A DNA stretch of 64,000 nt from Pseudooceanicola batsensis HTCC2597 (GTDB lineage: Bacteria; Pseudomonadota; Alphaproteobacteria; Rhodobacterales; Rhodobacteraceae). Positions 46,670 to 57,347 of the stretch are shown piece by piece. Location of the stretch: positions 2,627,412 through 2,691,411 of the forward strand of contig NZ_CH724131.1 in NCBI RefSeq assembly GCF_000152725.1, written 5' to 3'. The translations under genes and the position numbers were made by a program. The notes beneath the pieces are model-generated. The model was not told the origin of the DNA, made no database searches, and saw only the letters and a list, made by a program, of their open reading frames with translations. Within the stretch, counting starts at the first letter, position 1. Each line of letters begins with the position of its first letter.

Positions 46670-47694
46670 CCCGCGTGCTGGTCATCAACGATGCCGCGCA
46701 GGAGAGTTCCACCGGGCATCTGTTCGAGGCGCTGGCCGCGGCGTTGCGGTCGCGGGGTCACGCCGCCGAGGTGGTGCATGTGGCCTCCGCGTCTTCGGGC
46801 AAGGGCAGGGCGGCGCGGTTGCTCCCTCCGTCGCGGGACCTCAGAAGGGCGATCCGGCAGGCGGACGTGCTGGTGCTTCACACGTCGGTCGTCTTCAACG
46901 CCTGGGACATCCTGATCGCCCGGGCGACCGGCACGCGTATCGGCGTCATCTACTGGGACAGCTACCCCGAAAGCTTCAACGCGGTGGAGCGTCGGACCTC
47001 GGGACCGGTCGACAGGATCTTCGGTGCGGCCGAACGTTTCCTGCTGCGGCGGAGCGACGTGATCCTGCCGCCGTCCGAGGACTACCTGCCGCACCTCGCG
47101 CGGCTGTTCCCGCGCAGCCGGGTCCGCGTGCTGCCGATGTGGCCCTTCACGCCGGTCACGGCCTCCGCGACCGAGGCGCGGCAGCGCGACAGGGTCGAGA
47201 TCGGGTTCGCCGGGGCGGTCAACGCGATCCGCGGGCTGGACCACGCGGCCGCGGTGCTCGGGTCCGCGTCGCGGGCGCCGGTCGCCCTCCATACCTACGG
47301 CAGCGACGCGCCCGAGCTCGGCCTGCCCGAAAGCGGGGCTCACGTCACCCATGTCCACCACGGTTTCATTCCGCAGGACCGGATCATGGCGCGGCTGGCC
47401 ACGCACGATTTCGGTCTGGTCTCGCTGCACCCGGCGTTCGGGCTGCCGGCGTTCCCGTCCAAGACCCTCTCGTATCTTTGCGCCGGCCTGCCGATCCTGT
47501 ATGTTGGACCGCGTCTGGACCACTACGAGAGGATACTGGCCGAGACGGGGATCGGTACGACCCTGCACGAGGGGGACCGAACCGATCTGGGACAGGTGGC
47601 CGCCGACCTGCGGGCGGACATGCCGGAGGCGCAGGCGCGTGCGCTCGATCTCTTCGGACTGAACGAGGCACGACTTGCTGATATTCTACAATAG
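46666..47694 (+). CDS. Glycosyltransferase, GT-B type (342 aa)
   Basis: GT-B-like two-domain protein. The N-terminal half (RVLVINDAAQESSTGHLFEA, then VVFNAWDILIARATG) is followed by the C-terminal donor-binding part with IGFAGAVNAIRGLDHA and the late segment FPSKTLSYLCAGLPILYVGP. It is shorter than most family 4 enzymes. The GTG start overlaps the preceding stop in GTGA, and the 3' end overlaps the next gene by 20 bases, so the three are closely coupled. Confidence 0.78.
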   Translation: MTRVLVINDAAQESSTGHLFEALAAALRSRGHAAEVVHVASASSGKGRAARLLPPSRDLRRAIRQADVLVLHTSVVFNAWDILIARATGTRIGVIYWDSYPESFNAVERRTSGPVDRIFGAAERFLLRRSDVILPPSEDYLPHLARLFPRSRVRVLPMWPFTPVTASATEARQRDRVEIGFAGAVNAIRGLDHAAAVLGSASRAPVALHTYGSDAPELGLPESGAHVTHVHHGFIPQDRIMARLATHDFGLVSLHPAFGLPAFPSKTLSYLCAGLPILYVGPRLDHYERILAETGIGTTLHEGDRTDLGQVAADLRADMPEAQARALDLFGLNEARLADILQ

Positions 47695-48937
47695 CTGGGT
47701 GCTGTTCACGCTGGCGCTCTACTACTACGGTCCCGTCCCGTGGACGAGCAGCGGCGAAGGGCTGGTCGCTGTCGTGGTCCTGTCGGCGCTGCTGTTCTTC
47801 AATCTCGGGTCGTATTTCGGACGCCGCCTGCCGGCGCTGAGCAGCCAGAGCTTCACCTTCCTCGACGGGCGCAACAACCGCTGGCTGCTCGCGTCGGTCT
47901 TCGTGTTGCTGAGCGCCTTTCACACCTACGACATCACGGGCCGGCTGCTCTTTGATCCGACGGCCTATTCGACGGACTTCAATCTCGTCTATCAGCAGTT
48001 CCTCGAGAACCTGGACGAACGGACGTCATCGCTCGTCTCGCAGCTCCTGCTTCTGCTCAAGGCCGCGCTGATGCCGGCGATCATCCTGGTCATGGTGATC
48101 GCGTTCAGAAAAGAGAACCTGCTGATCGCGCTGATCTTCTTTCCCTTCGCCGCCTCGAGCATGCTGCGCAGCACCGACAAGGAAACGGTGGATCTGATGC
48201 TGTTCCTGTTCGTGCTCTACTACTACCACGGCCTGCTGCAGAAACGCTTCCTCCGTGTCGCGGGGCTCGTGGTGCTGATCCTGGTACTGTTCTACGCGCG
48301 CAAGCTGGCCCGGTTCGAAGACGTCGATCTCCAATGTCTGCCCGGCTCGCCCGAAGCCTGTTTCAACTTCAACAACTGGCTGTCCACGCAGGTGTCGCCC
48401 GGCCTGGAGTTTATGAGGATCATGTTCACCAACTACCTGACGCAAGGCTACGAGGGGATGGCCCGCGCGCTCCATATCCCGTGGGAATTCAACTGGGGCC
48501 TGGGGCACATGGCCCCGGTAAAGGCGCAGATGTGCCGCGTGCTGGACGTGGCCTGCGACCTGAACGGCTTCGCGGACAAGCTGCCCGACCGTGGCTGGGA
48601 CACCCGGTTCAAGTGGAGTTCCGTCTACACCGCCCTTGCGAACGATTTTCACTGGATTTTCGTACCGTTCTACACCGGTACGCTCGGCGTCCTGTTCGGC
48701 GTGTCCGAGAAGTCGTGGCGCAGGAACGGAGATCGCCTTTCGCTTGCGTGTCTCCTGCTCATCACGCTGTTTTTCGTCTACAGTTCGGCCAACATGCAAC
48801 TGGCCGTCTCGCTGGAATGGACGGCGGTCTACCTCGTGCTCTTCGTCTGGCAATGGGCCCGGATCCTCAGCCGCGCCCCGGCAACGGCGCATTATGACGG
48901 ACAGTACGCCGGTTCGTCCGTGACGTCCCGCATATGA
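47675..48937 (+). CDS. Polytopic membrane protein, candidate O-antigen/polysaccharide polymerase (Wzy-like, 420 aa)
   Basis: About ten hydrophobic segments are separated by a large loop (roughly 205-310) between the halves, the layout expected of Wzy polymerases. Sequence identity in Wzy is always low, so the call rests on topology, length and position between the glycosyltransferases and the flippase-like gene. The TTG start overlaps the upstream gene by 20 bases, and the first residues (LIFYNSWVLFTLALYYYG) form the first membrane segment. Confidence 0.68.
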   Translation: MLIFYNSWVLFTLALYYYGPVPWTSSGEGLVAVVVLSALLFFNLGSYFGRRLPALSSQSFTFLDGRNNRWLLASVFVLLSAFHTYDITGRLLFDPTAYSTDFNLVYQQFLENLDERTSSLVSQLLLLLKAALMPAIILVMVIAFRKENLLIALIFFPFAASSMLRSTDKETVDLMLFLFVLYYYHGLLQKRFLRVAGLVVLILVLFYARKLARFEDVDLQCLPGSPEACFNFNNWLSTQVSPGLEFMRIMFTNYLTQGYEGMARALHIPWEFNWGLGHMAPVKAQMCRVLDVACDLNGFADKLPDRGWDTRFKWSSVYTALANDFHWIFVPFYTGTLGVLFGVSEKSWRRNGDRLSLACLLLITLFFVYSSANMQLAVSLEWTAVYLVLFVWQWARILSRAPATAHYDGQYAGSSVTSRI

Positions 48938-48976
48938 TGGCGGCCTCCGTCCAGCCATACCCGCCCGCGAACTGAC

Positions 48977-50137
48977 ATGTCGCTGCTGAACCGATCCTCG
49001 GCCATCGGCCTGGCCATGCTGCTGCGCGCGGGGCTGATGCTGGTGATCTCGGCGATGGCCTACAGGACGCAGGCGCCGGAAGATGCCGCCGCCTTTTTCC
49101 AGTGCATCTATCTTCAGGCGATCGCCATCGCCTTTCTCTCGGCCAGCGGCTTTTTCCGGGTCCAATCGAAGCGGTCGGAGGACGAGGTCAGTTCCTATCT
49201 CTCGGCGATGACCCTGCTGGTCCTGCCGTCCGTCGCCCTTCCCCTCTCGGTCGCGCTTCTGGTCGACGAATACGCCGCTCGGCTGCCCGAGCTGCTGATC
49301 GCCTGGGTCGGCGCGGTGGCCACCGCCTATGCCGCGCCGATCTCGGCCATCGTCATGAAAAGCCGCGGGCCCTTCGCCGCCTTCCTGCCGGCCTGTGCCG
49401 CCGCCGTCCTGGCGCTGCTCACGCTGCTGTTGGTGGGCGATGCCGGGGCGGGCCGGCTGACCCCGTACCTCGCGCTCAGCGGGTTTCAGGTGACGAACAT
49501 CCTGCTTCTGCTGGCGAGCGACCGGAAGGCGGTCCGCACCAGGCTGCCGGGCCTGTCGCGGCTGCGCGCCGGGTTGCCTTGGGACAATATCCGCGAGGCC
49601 TTCGTGGTCGGTGCCTGCAACGTGCTGAACATGCTTCTGGTCTTCGCGATCCGCGAGGCCTGGGCGGAGCGGGCCGGGGCGGATATCGCGGCGGCGGTCT
49701 TCCTGACGCTGCGCATCTCGGATTCCGCAATGCAGCTGTTTCACATGGTCCTGTCGGGCCATCCTGTCATCACGCGGCTGATCGCCGGGAGGTGGTCGCT
49801 GCGGGCGCAGGTGGCGATGACCGCGCTGTCGGTCGGGGCCCTTCTGCTGCTGGGAATGAACGCGGCGGCCCTGGGCGCGATCGCCTTCGCCGTGGCCGCG
49901 CAGATCGCCCTCGATGTCTCGCGCTACCCCTGGTCGACCGGTTTCCTGTACCAGATGGCGCATTTCGACCTCAGGAACTACGTGATCTTCGTGGTTCTGC
50001 AGCCGGTCATCGCGCTGCTCCTCGCCTTCGTGCCAATGGCCCGGGGGGCGCCCGAGGGGCTGATGATCTTCATGGCGATCAGCGTGAGCATCGGCGCCGT
50101 CATCTCGACTTTGCAGGCGCGGCGGGCGGCGCGCTGA
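48977..50137 (+). CDS. Polytopic membrane protein, candidate flippase (Wzx-like, 386 aa)
   Basis: Ten to twelve hydrophobic segments are distributed along the whole protein, from LAMLLRAGLMLVISAMAYRT to LLLAFVPMARGAPEGLMIFM. It has no soluble domain and resembles PST/MOP-type transporters in pattern. As last gene of the plus-strand half, after a Wzy-like gene, it is the best candidate for flipping the lipid-linked repeat unit. The stop is 6 bases from the convergent aminotransferase stop. Confidence 0.65.
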   Translation: MSLLNRSSAIGLAMLLRAGLMLVISAMAYRTQAPEDAAAFFQCIYLQAIAIAFLSASGFFRVQSKRSEDEVSSYLSAMTLLVLPSVALPLSVALLVDEYAARLPELLIAWVGAVATAYAAPISAIVMKSRGPFAAFLPACAAAVLALLTLLLVGDAGAGRLTPYLALSGFQVTNILLLLASDRKAVRTRLPGLSRLRAGLPWDNIREAFVVGACNVLNMLLVFAIREAWAERAGADIAAAVFLTLRISDSAMQLFHMVLSGHPVITRLIAGRWSLRAQVAMTALSVGALLLLGMNAAALGAIAFAVAAQIALDVSRYPWSTGFLYQMAHFDLRNYVIFVVLQPVIALLLAFVPMARGAPEGLMIFMAISVSIGAVISTLQARRAAR

Positions 50138-50143
50138 ACAGGG

Positions 50144-51274
<1,131 letters not shown>

Positions 51275-51279
51275 GGGGG

Positions 51280-52167
51280 CTACTCGCTTGCGGACCGCGC
51301 CGCGTCGGCCCGGTCGATGATGGTACGAATGTCCGGCGGCAGCGAGCCGCCCAGGGCGCGGCCCTTGCCCACCGAGCCGCGCCGGACGGTCGCGGCGGCG
51401 GTGGCGATTTCCTCCGAACGGGCGGGGGCGCCCAGCCAGGCGGTGATCCGCTCCAGGGTCGGGGCCGGGTCCTGCACGAAATCCTCGTAGGCCAGGTCCA
51501 GGACCTTGCCCTCGGGCATTTCGGCAAAGGCGGCGCGGCTGCGCCCGACGCAGGCGGCCCACTGGCGCGCGACGATCTCTTCCAGCGGGGCGCCGGCGTG
51601 ATCCTCGATCCCCGCGAAACGCGGTCCCCACGTCCCCAGATGATCGCGGCGACCCATGCGCACGGCGATCCTGTGCCGCAGGGCCGAAAGCGCGTAGCGG
51701 GGCAGGTCGCTGGCGGGGGCATAGCGCGCCTTGGCCAGGAAATACGGCAGGCGCGGCAGTTCGAATTCCCCGCGCCAGCGTTTCTGTGCCGAGGCCACGA
51801 CATCGTAGCCGTCGCGCCGGATGTGGATGTAACGCGCCTCGGGCAGGACCCGGTCGACGAAGGGGACGCGCAGGCTGTTGGCGCAGGTCTTCTCCACGAC
51901 GAACGGCGCCCGCCCCTGCTGTCGCCAGATGCGGGCGAAGGCATTGCGGATGTACCGCCGGACGCCGGGGGTGGCCTTCTCGGGCGGGATCTCGTCGTTC
52001 GGATGGTCGAGATTGCCGTGCCGCCAGATCGGGTTGATCTCGTCGCAGGGCCAGGTGAGGAACTCCGGCAGCGCGGTCAGGGCGTCGCGCAGGGCGTTCG
52101 TTCCAGACCGTCCGGCACCGATGATCACCACCGGCGTGAAGGCGAGGGGGGAATCCCGGTCCGTCAT
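51280..52167 (-). CDS. Sulfotransferase-family protein (295 aa)
   Basis: PAPS-dependent sulfotransferase fold. The 5'-phosphosulfate loop is VVIIGAGRSGTNALRDAL (about 14-30), and the 3'-phosphate segment is EARYIHIRRDGYDVVASAQK. Conserved late motifs (GKVLDLAYEDFVQDPAPTLE) are clear. The start at 52167 overlaps the sugar-transferase stop by 4 bases. It could sulfate a sugar of the exported polysaccharide. It takes the place where a PglD-type acetyltransferase would sit between PglC- and PglE-like genes. Confidence 0.85.
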   Translation of the reverse strand: MTDRDSPLAFTPVVIIGAGRSGTNALRDALTALPEFLTWPCDEINPIWRHGNLDHPNDEIPPEKATPGVRRYIRNAFARIWRQQGRAPFVVEKTCANSLRVPFVDRVLPEARYIHIRRDGYDVVASAQKRWRGEFELPRLPYFLAKARYAPASDLPRYALSALRHRIAVRMGRRDHLGTWGPRFAGIEDHAGAPLEEIVARQWAACVGRSRAAFAEMPEGKVLDLAYEDFVQDPAPTLERITAWLGAPARSEEIATAAATVRRGSVGKGRALGGSLPPDIRTIIDRADAARSASE

Positions 52168-52757
52168 CGGCCAAACACCGTCCGGATGATGATGCGCAGG
52201 TCGTCGCGAAAGCGCCAGTTGCGCAGGTAGTGGAGGTTGATGCGGACCTTGTCGGGCCAGAGGACCTCGGCGTTGAAACGCTCGGGGTCCTCCACGCCGG
52301 CCAGCAGCCCCTCTTCGTCGCGGTACTTGAGCGTGGCGGGGCCCGTGATACCGGGTCGCAGCGTCAGGATCGCCCGCTCCTCGCCCTCGAGCCGGTCGAG
52401 AAAGCCCGGCACGTCGGGTCGGGGGCCGACAAAGGACATGTCGCCCTTGAGCACGTTCCAGAGCTGGGGGAGTTCGTCGAGTTTCCACCGGCGGAACCTG
52501 GCGCCGAGCGGCGTGATCCGGGCATCGCCGCGCACCGTGACGGTCGTGCCGCTGCCGACCCGCATGGTGCGCAGCTTGAGCACGCGGAACAGCCTGCCGT
52601 CCTTGCCGACGCGTGTCTGAAGGAAGAACCCGCTTGCCCGGGTATCCACGCTGGCCGCGACCCAGGCGACCAGAATGACCGGCCAGAGCAGCGCAAGGCC
52701 GACCGCCGAAAGGGCGATGTCGAAGGCGCGTTTTCTGATCCGGTCGGCCCGCGTCAT
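52164..52757 (-). CDS. PglC-like initiating sugar-1-phosphate transferase (197 aa)
   Basis: Minimal bacterial sugar transferase: one re-entrant membrane helix (FDIALSAVGLALLWPVILVA) and the catalytic domain with RVLKLRTMRVG, FRRWKLDELPQLWNVLKGDM and SFVGPRPDVPGF. It transfers a sugar phosphate to undecaprenyl phosphate. The size matches PglC. It lies 6 bases after fnlC and overlaps the sulfotransferase start. Confidence 0.93.
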   Translation of the reverse strand: MTRADRIRKRAFDIALSAVGLALLWPVILVAWVAASVDTRASGFFLQTRVGKDGRLFRVLKLRTMRVGSGTTVTVRGDARITPLGARFRRWKLDELPQLWNVLKGDMSFVGPRPDVPGFLDRLEGEERAILTLRPGITGPATLKYRDEEGLLAGVEDPERFNAEVLWPDKVRINLHYLRNWRFRDDLRIIIRTVFGR

Positions 52758-52763
52758 GTCACG

Positions 52764-53906
52764 TCAGTTGACCCGGATCCCGTCCCACTGATTGGACAGG
52801 CGGGCCGAGCCGAGGATCAGGTTCACGACGCGTTCCGAGGTGTTGGCGATGCAGTAGTCGGCCGGCACGGGGTGCTCCTGGCCGGCGGCGGTCCGTTCCT
52901 CGAAGGCCTGGGTGATCGCGGCGATGCCGTCCATGATCGTGTCCGGGTGCAGCCCGGTCATGATCAGGCATCCCGTATCCAGCCCCTCGGGCCGCTCGAT
53001 GGCATCGCGCGGCGTAATGGCGGGGAAGCCGAGGATCGAGGATTCCTCGGCGATGGTCCCGCTGTCCGAGATGGCGCAGAAGGCTTTCATCTGAAGGTGG
53101 TTGTAGTCGTGAAAGCCGAAGGGCTTTGCGTCGCGCACCAGCGGATGAAAATCCATGCCGAGCGCGTCCAGACGCTTGCGCGTCCGGGGGTGGGTCGAGA
53201 CGATGACCGGATAGCCATGGGTTTCGGCGATGGTGTTGAGCGTTTCGACCAGGGATCGCAGGCGTTCGGGGCTGTCGACATTCTCTTCGCGGTGCAGCGA
53301 GACGATGAAGTATTCGCGCGGCTTCAGCTCCAGCCGGGCAAGCACGTCCGACGCCTCGATCCGGTCGCGGTAATGGTCCAGAACCTCGCGCATCGGGCTG
53401 CCGGTCAGATAGATGCGGCGGTGGTGGATGCCCTCGGACAGAAGATGCCGGCGGGCATGTTCCGTGTAGACCAGGTTGAAATCGGCGATGTGGTCGACCA
53501 GCCGCCGGTTCGTCTCTTCCGGCACGTTGCGGTCGAAGGAGCGGTTGCCGGCTTCCATGTGGTAGACGGGGATCTTCATCCTCCGGGCCATGATGGCAGA
53601 GATGGCCGAGTTCGTGTCGCCGAGGATGACCACCGCGTCGGGCTTGCCATCGGCGATGACCTTTTCGGTGGCGGTCAGGATCCCGCCCAGCGTCTCGCCG
53701 AGAGAGCCGCCGCCGACGCCCAGGAAATGGTCGGGTTTCCGCACGCCGAGATCCTCGAAGAAGATCTCGTTCAACTCGTAATCCCAGTTCTGGCCGGTAT
53801 GGACCAGCAGGTGATCCGTGTAACGGTCCAGGCGCGCCATCACGCGCGAGAGGCGGATGATCTCGGGGCGGGTCCCGAGAATGGTCATCACCTTGAGCTT
53901 GCTCAT
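52764..53906 (-). CDS. fnlC: UDP-N-acetyl sugar 2-epimerase, FnlC/CapG/WbjD-like (380 aa)
   Basis: Non-hydrolysing WecB-type 2-epimerase, GT-B fold. The opening KVMTILGTRPEIIRLSRVMA is followed by HTGQNWDYELNEIFFEDL, VYHMEAGNRSFDRNVPEETN and SDSGTIAEESSILG. WecB itself makes UDP-ManNAc, but directly after FnlB and FnlA homologues this is the third enzyme of UDP-L-FucNAc synthesis (C2 epimerisation of UDP-L-PneNAc). The start at 53906 overlaps the fnlB stop by 4 bases. Confidence 0.9.
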   Translation of the reverse strand: MSKLKVMTILGTRPEIIRLSRVMARLDRYTDHLLVHTGQNWDYELNEIFFEDLGVRKPDHFLGVGGGSLGETLGGILTATEKVIADGKPDAVVILGDTNSAISAIMARRMKIPVYHMEAGNRSFDRNVPEETNRRLVDHIADFNLVYTEHARRHLLSEGIHHRRIYLTGSPMREVLDHYRDRIEASDVLARLELKPREYFIVSLHREENVDSPERLRSLVETLNTIAETHGYPVIVSTHPRTRKRLDALGMDFHPLVRDAKPFGFHDYNHLQMKAFCAISDSGTIAEESSILGFPAITPRDAIERPEGLDTGCLIMTGLHPDTIMDGIAAITQAFEERTAAGQEHPVPADYCIANTSERVVNLILGSARLSNQWDGIRVN

Positions 53907-55027
53907 GTCAGCACCTTGTCGGCAAAGGTATCGGGATTGGCCGGGTCGAACAGGTCGTGGGTCCAGAACAGCGTCAGCAGGTCGCTGTCGCCCACGTTCT
54001 CGATCGAATGGGTGTGCAGGGTCGGCATGTCCACCGGCGCGGGGCTGTCGCCCGAGACCCGGTATTCCCAGACCTCGTCGGTCAGCACCTTGCGGATGCG
54101 GATCACCGCCTCGCCCTGGACGACGAGGAACCGTTCCACCTTGCCCAGGTGGAAGTGATCGCCGCGGGTGATGCCGGGCTTGGTCGTCGACAGGAAGGTC
54201 TGGCCGCCGCCCCCGCCCTTGACCGCCTCGAAGAGCGTGCCGCGCGCATCGGTGTTGAGCCTGAGCGGGCGGGGCCACTGATCGGGGTACGACGCCGCGC
54301 GATAGCTGTTGAACAGTGCCAGGTCGAAGGGATCCGAGAGATCGGGATAGATGTTCGCCGTGTAGCTGTCGTGGAACGCCTGGAGTCTGGCGTAGAGGTC
54401 GGGAACCGTGATCGGCCTCGGCTCGGGCTGGAGCCGTCCGGTGATCCCCTCCTCGATCGCGCCGATGGCCAGGTCGGCCACCGCTCCGGCATAGAGCAGG
54501 TTCACCCGCCCCTCCGGGTTCACCTCGGGCGTTTCGCCGGCAAGGATCCGGTCGATCAGCGTGGCGGTGACGTTGTTGTAGAAGGGCCGCGCGCCTTCGC
54601 CGAAGATATGCGGCAGGACGAGGTCGGTATAGCGGCCCGCGAAGGCGTCGAGCGTTTCGCCCGCGATGCGCTTGGACCGGCCATAGGGCGTGTCGGATGC
54701 GGCGTGGGTGGAATTGGCATAGACGACATGCGGATCGGAGCCGGCGGCGCGGCAGGTCGCGGCCAGGCGCTGCGCGATGGCGGGGTTGGCGGCCTCGACC
54801 TCGTCATCCGGCGCACGGTTCACCCCCGCGAAATGCAGGATGCCATGGGCCCCGGTCACCGCCTCGTGCAGCCGGGCGTCGTCGTCGAAGGCGGCGTGAT
54901 CCAGCGCGACGATGTCATAGGGCTCGGCCTCGCCCCGGAACCGCGCGGCGCAGTTGGCCGCGTGCAGTCGCGCATGGCTGTGCCAGCCCAGCAGGCCGCG
55001 CGCGCCGGTGACGACGATCCGCTTCAT
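53903..55027 (-). CDS. fnlB: UDP-L-FucNAc pathway reductase with cupin, FnlB/CapF/WbjC-like (374 aa)
   Basis: The N-terminal SDR domain (IVVTGARGLLGWHSHARLHA, then HFAGVNRAPDDE and NSTHAASDTPYGRSKRIAGE) is fused to a C-terminal cupin (about 240-374) with GDHFHLGKVERFLVVQGEA and PTLHTHSIENVG. This fusion is the hallmark of CapF: the cupin half epimerises C3 and the SDR half reduces C4. The start at 55027 overlaps the fnlA stop by 4 bases. Both active halves look intact. Confidence 0.92.
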   Translation of the reverse strand: MKRIVVTGARGLLGWHSHARLHAANCAARFRGEAEPYDIVALDHAAFDDDARLHEAVTGAHGILHFAGVNRAPDDEVEAANPAIAQRLAATCRAAGSDPHVVYANSTHAASDTPYGRSKRIAGETLDAFAGRYTDLVLPHIFGEGARPFYNNVTATLIDRILAGETPEVNPEGRVNLLYAGAVADLAIGAIEEGITGRLQPEPRPITVPDLYARLQAFHDSYTANIYPDLSDPFDLALFNSYRAASYPDQWPRPLRLNTDARGTLFEAVKGGGGGQTFLSTTKPGITRGDHFHLGKVERFLVVQGEAVIRIRKVLTDEVWEYRVSGDSPAPVDMPTLHTHSIENVGDSDLLTLFWTHDLFDPANPDTFADKVLT

Positions 55028-56082
55028 GCAGCGGCCTCTTTCGACGCGGCGAGTTCGGCCCGGATCTCGGGAAGGGTGACCAGCAGGTCCTTCACCTCGT
55101 CCACCGTAAGCTGGCGGGTGTTGTGCGAGTGATAATCGCCCTGCTCGACCACGTGCTGATCGCCCTCGCTGAAATACGGCTTGTAGTTCAGGTCGCGGTT
55201 GTCGAGGCGGATGCGGTAGTAATCCCCCATGTCCTCGGACTGCGTCAGTTCCTGCGCGCTGGCCAGCGTCTCGTAGAGCTTCTCGGCATGGCGCCAACCG
55301 ATGATCTCGACCGGGTGGTCCGGCGCGCCGAAAAGCTGTTTCAGCGCCTCGACAAGGTCGGCGATGGTCGAGGCCGGGGCCTTCTTGATGAACAGGTCGC
55401 CCTGCTGGGCGTGGGTAAAGGCGTACTTGACCAGCGCCACGCTGTCCCGCAGCGGCATCAGGAAGCGGGTCATCGTCGGTTCGGTGACGGTGATCGGCTT
55501 GCCCGCGCGGATCTGCCGGACGAACAGCGGAATGGCCGAGCCGCGCGAATACATGACGTTGCCGTAGCGGACGCAGGAGACCGTGGTCGCGGCCCCCTGG
55601 CCCAGTTCGCGCGCCGCCGCCTGGGCCGTCTTTTCCATCATCGCCTTGGACATGCCCATGGCGTTGACCGGAAACACCGCCTTGTCGGTGGACAGGCAGA
55701 CCAGGCTCTTCACCTCGGCGGCGATGGCGGAGCGGATGACGTTCTCGGACCCGACGATGTTCGTGCGCACGGCCTCGAGCGGAAAGAACTCGCAACTCGG
55801 CACCTGTTTCAGCGCGGCGGCGTGAAAGACGCTTTGCACGCCCTGCATGGCGCGGGCGACGGATTCGCGGTCGCGGACATCGCCGATGTAGAAGCGGATG
55901 CGCTCGTCCCGCAGCTGGTTGCGCAGCGCGTCCTGCTTTTCCTCGTCGCGGCTGAGGATCCGGACCTCCTCGACGCCCGAGGCCAGAAGGTCGTTCAGCA
56001 TGGTCTTGCCGAAGGACCCGGTGCCGCCGGTGATCAGGACTTTGCCGACGCTTTCGCCGATTCCGCTGGTGGTCTCGCTCAC
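55024..56082 (-). CDS. fnlA: UDP-GlcNAc 4,6-dehydratase/5-epimerase, FnlA/CapE/WbjB-like (352 aa)
   Basis: Soluble SDR of the CapD-short type: nucleotide motif ITGGTGSFGKTMLNDLL (17-33), catalytic region LSTDKAVFPVNAMGMSKAM. The C-terminal part has RDLNYKPYFSEGD, characteristic of FnlA/CapE proteins. It makes the 4-keto intermediate of UDP-L-FucNAc. It is the first gene of the minus-strand polysaccharide operon fnlA-fnlB-fnlC-pglC-sulfotransferase-pglE, in which every junction overlaps or is under 10 bases. Confidence 0.93.
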   Translation of the reverse strand: MSETTSGIGESVGKVLITGGTGSFGKTMLNDLLASGVEEVRILSRDEEKQDALRNQLRDERIRFYIGDVRDRESVARAMQGVQSVFHAAALKQVPSCEFFPLEAVRTNIVGSENVIRSAIAAEVKSLVCLSTDKAVFPVNAMGMSKAMMEKTAQAAARELGQGAATTVSCVRYGNVMYSRGSAIPLFVRQIRAGKPITVTEPTMTRFLMPLRDSVALVKYAFTHAQQGDLFIKKAPASTIADLVEALKQLFGAPDHPVEIIGWRHAEKLYETLASAQELTQSEDMGDYYRIRLDNRDLNYKPYFSEGDQHVVEQGDYHSHNTRQLTVDEVKDLLVTLPEIRAELAASKEAAA

Positions 56083-56237
56083 TGGTCACCTATGTCTAGT
56101 TCGTCATGCGTGGCGGATCGCCGGTTCCGCCGTTTCAGTAGCCGATTGAGCTTCGGTATTGAAGCCCGCCATTTGGCTTTCCTCCTCGGTTGCGGGCGGG
56201 CATGGCCGTGCGCGGGGAAAGCAGGTAAGGCAGTGAA

Positions 56238-57347
56238 ATGACGACCGAACCGACCGAGATATTCCTTGTCTGCAACCCCGGCCTCGAAGAGGTTCTGCGG
56301 GACGAGGCGCAGGAGCGCGGATTTGCCGACCCGCAGGCGGTGCCGGGGGGTGTCACGATCGGCGGCGGCTGGCCGGAGGTCTGGCGCGCCAATCTCGAGA
56401 TGCGGGGGGCGACCCGGGTTCTTGCGCGGATCGGTTCGTTCCGGGCGTTCCATCTCGCCCAGCTCGACAAGCGGGCGCGGAAGTTTCCCTTCGGCGAGGT
56501 GCTGCGCCCCGATGTTCCGGTCAGCGTCGAGGCGGTGTGCCGCAAGTCGAAGATCTACCACGACCGGGCCGCCGCGCAACGGATCGAGAGGGCGTTGACC
56601 GAAACGCATGGCATCACCGTCGCCAAGGCCGCGCCGGTGCGGATCATGGCCCGGATCGAGGATGACCTGGTGTCCTTCAGCGTCGACACGACCGGAGAGT
56701 CCCTGCACAAGCGCGGACACAAGGCCGCCGTCGGCAAGGCGCCCATGCGCGAGACGCTGGCCGCGCTGTTCCTGCGGCGCTGCGGCTTCACGGGGGCGGA
56801 GCCGGTGGTGGACCCGATGTGCGGGTCCGGCACCTTCGTGATCGAGGCGGCGGAAATCGCGCTCGGGCTTCAGGCCGGGCGGTCGCGGGCCTTCGCCTTC
56901 GAACAATTGGCGGGATTCGATGCCGCGGCTTTTGCGGCGCTGGCGAAAGAGCCTGGAACAGGGCCGGATTTGCGGTTCTTCGGCTCGGACCGCGATGCCG
57001 GCGCCATCGCCAACAGCCGGTCCAATGCAGAGCGGGCGGGCGTCGCGGCGGTGACCGAATTCCTCCAGGCGCCCATCAGCGATCTGGCCCGCCCCGAGGG
57101 GGGTCCCGGCCTCGTCATCATCAACCCGCCCTATGGCGGCCGGATCGGCAACCGCAAGATGCTCTTCGCGCTCTACGGCAGCATGGGCGAGGTTCTGAAG
57201 GAGCGTTTCGGCGGCTGGCGCGTCGGGATCATCACCGACGACGGCGGCCTGGCCCGGGCCACCGGCCTGCCGTTCCACATGGGCGAGCCGCCGGTGGATC
57301 ACGGCGGCCTGAAGGTCAGGCTCTACCGGACCGATCCGCTGGGCTAG
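56238..57347 (+). CDS. THUMP-domain RNA N2-guanine methyltransferase, RlmL-type (369 aa)
   Basis: SAM-dependent RNA methyltransferase. The N-terminal THUMP RNA-binding domain (about 1-160) opens IFLVCNPGLEEVLRDEAQER and contains KSKIYHDRAAAQRIERAL. The Rossmann methyltransferase has VDPMCGSGTFVIEAAEIAL near 190 and the catalytic NPPYGGRIGN near 294. It resembles the N-terminal half of E. coli RlmL (23S rRNA m2G2445) without the RlmK part. The stop overlaps the convergent GGT-like stop by 4 bases. Confidence 0.9.
   Translation: MTTEPTEIFLVCNPGLEEVLRDEAQERGFADPQAVPGGVTIGGGWPEVWRANLEMRGATRVLARIGSFRAFHLAQLDKRARKFPFGEVLRPDVPVSVEAVCRKSKIYHDRAAAQRIERALTETHGITVAKAAPVRIMARIEDDLVSFSVDTTGESLHKRGHKAAVGKAPMRETLAALFLRRCGFTGAEPVVDPMCGSGTFVIEAAEIALGLQAGRSRAFAFEQLAGFDAAAFAALAKEPGTGPDLRFFGSDRDAGAIANSRSNAERAGVAAVTEFLQAPISDLARPEGGPGLVIINPPYGGRIGNRKMLFALYGSMGEVLKERFGGWRVGIITDDGGLARATGLPFHMGEPPVDHGGLKVRLYRTDPLG

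Noticed and set aside
53903..56089. A long frame that would fuse an upstream segment to the FnlB protein
   Set aside because: The upstream part is fnlA read in the wrong frame; fnlA and fnlB overlap by 4 bases as separate genes.
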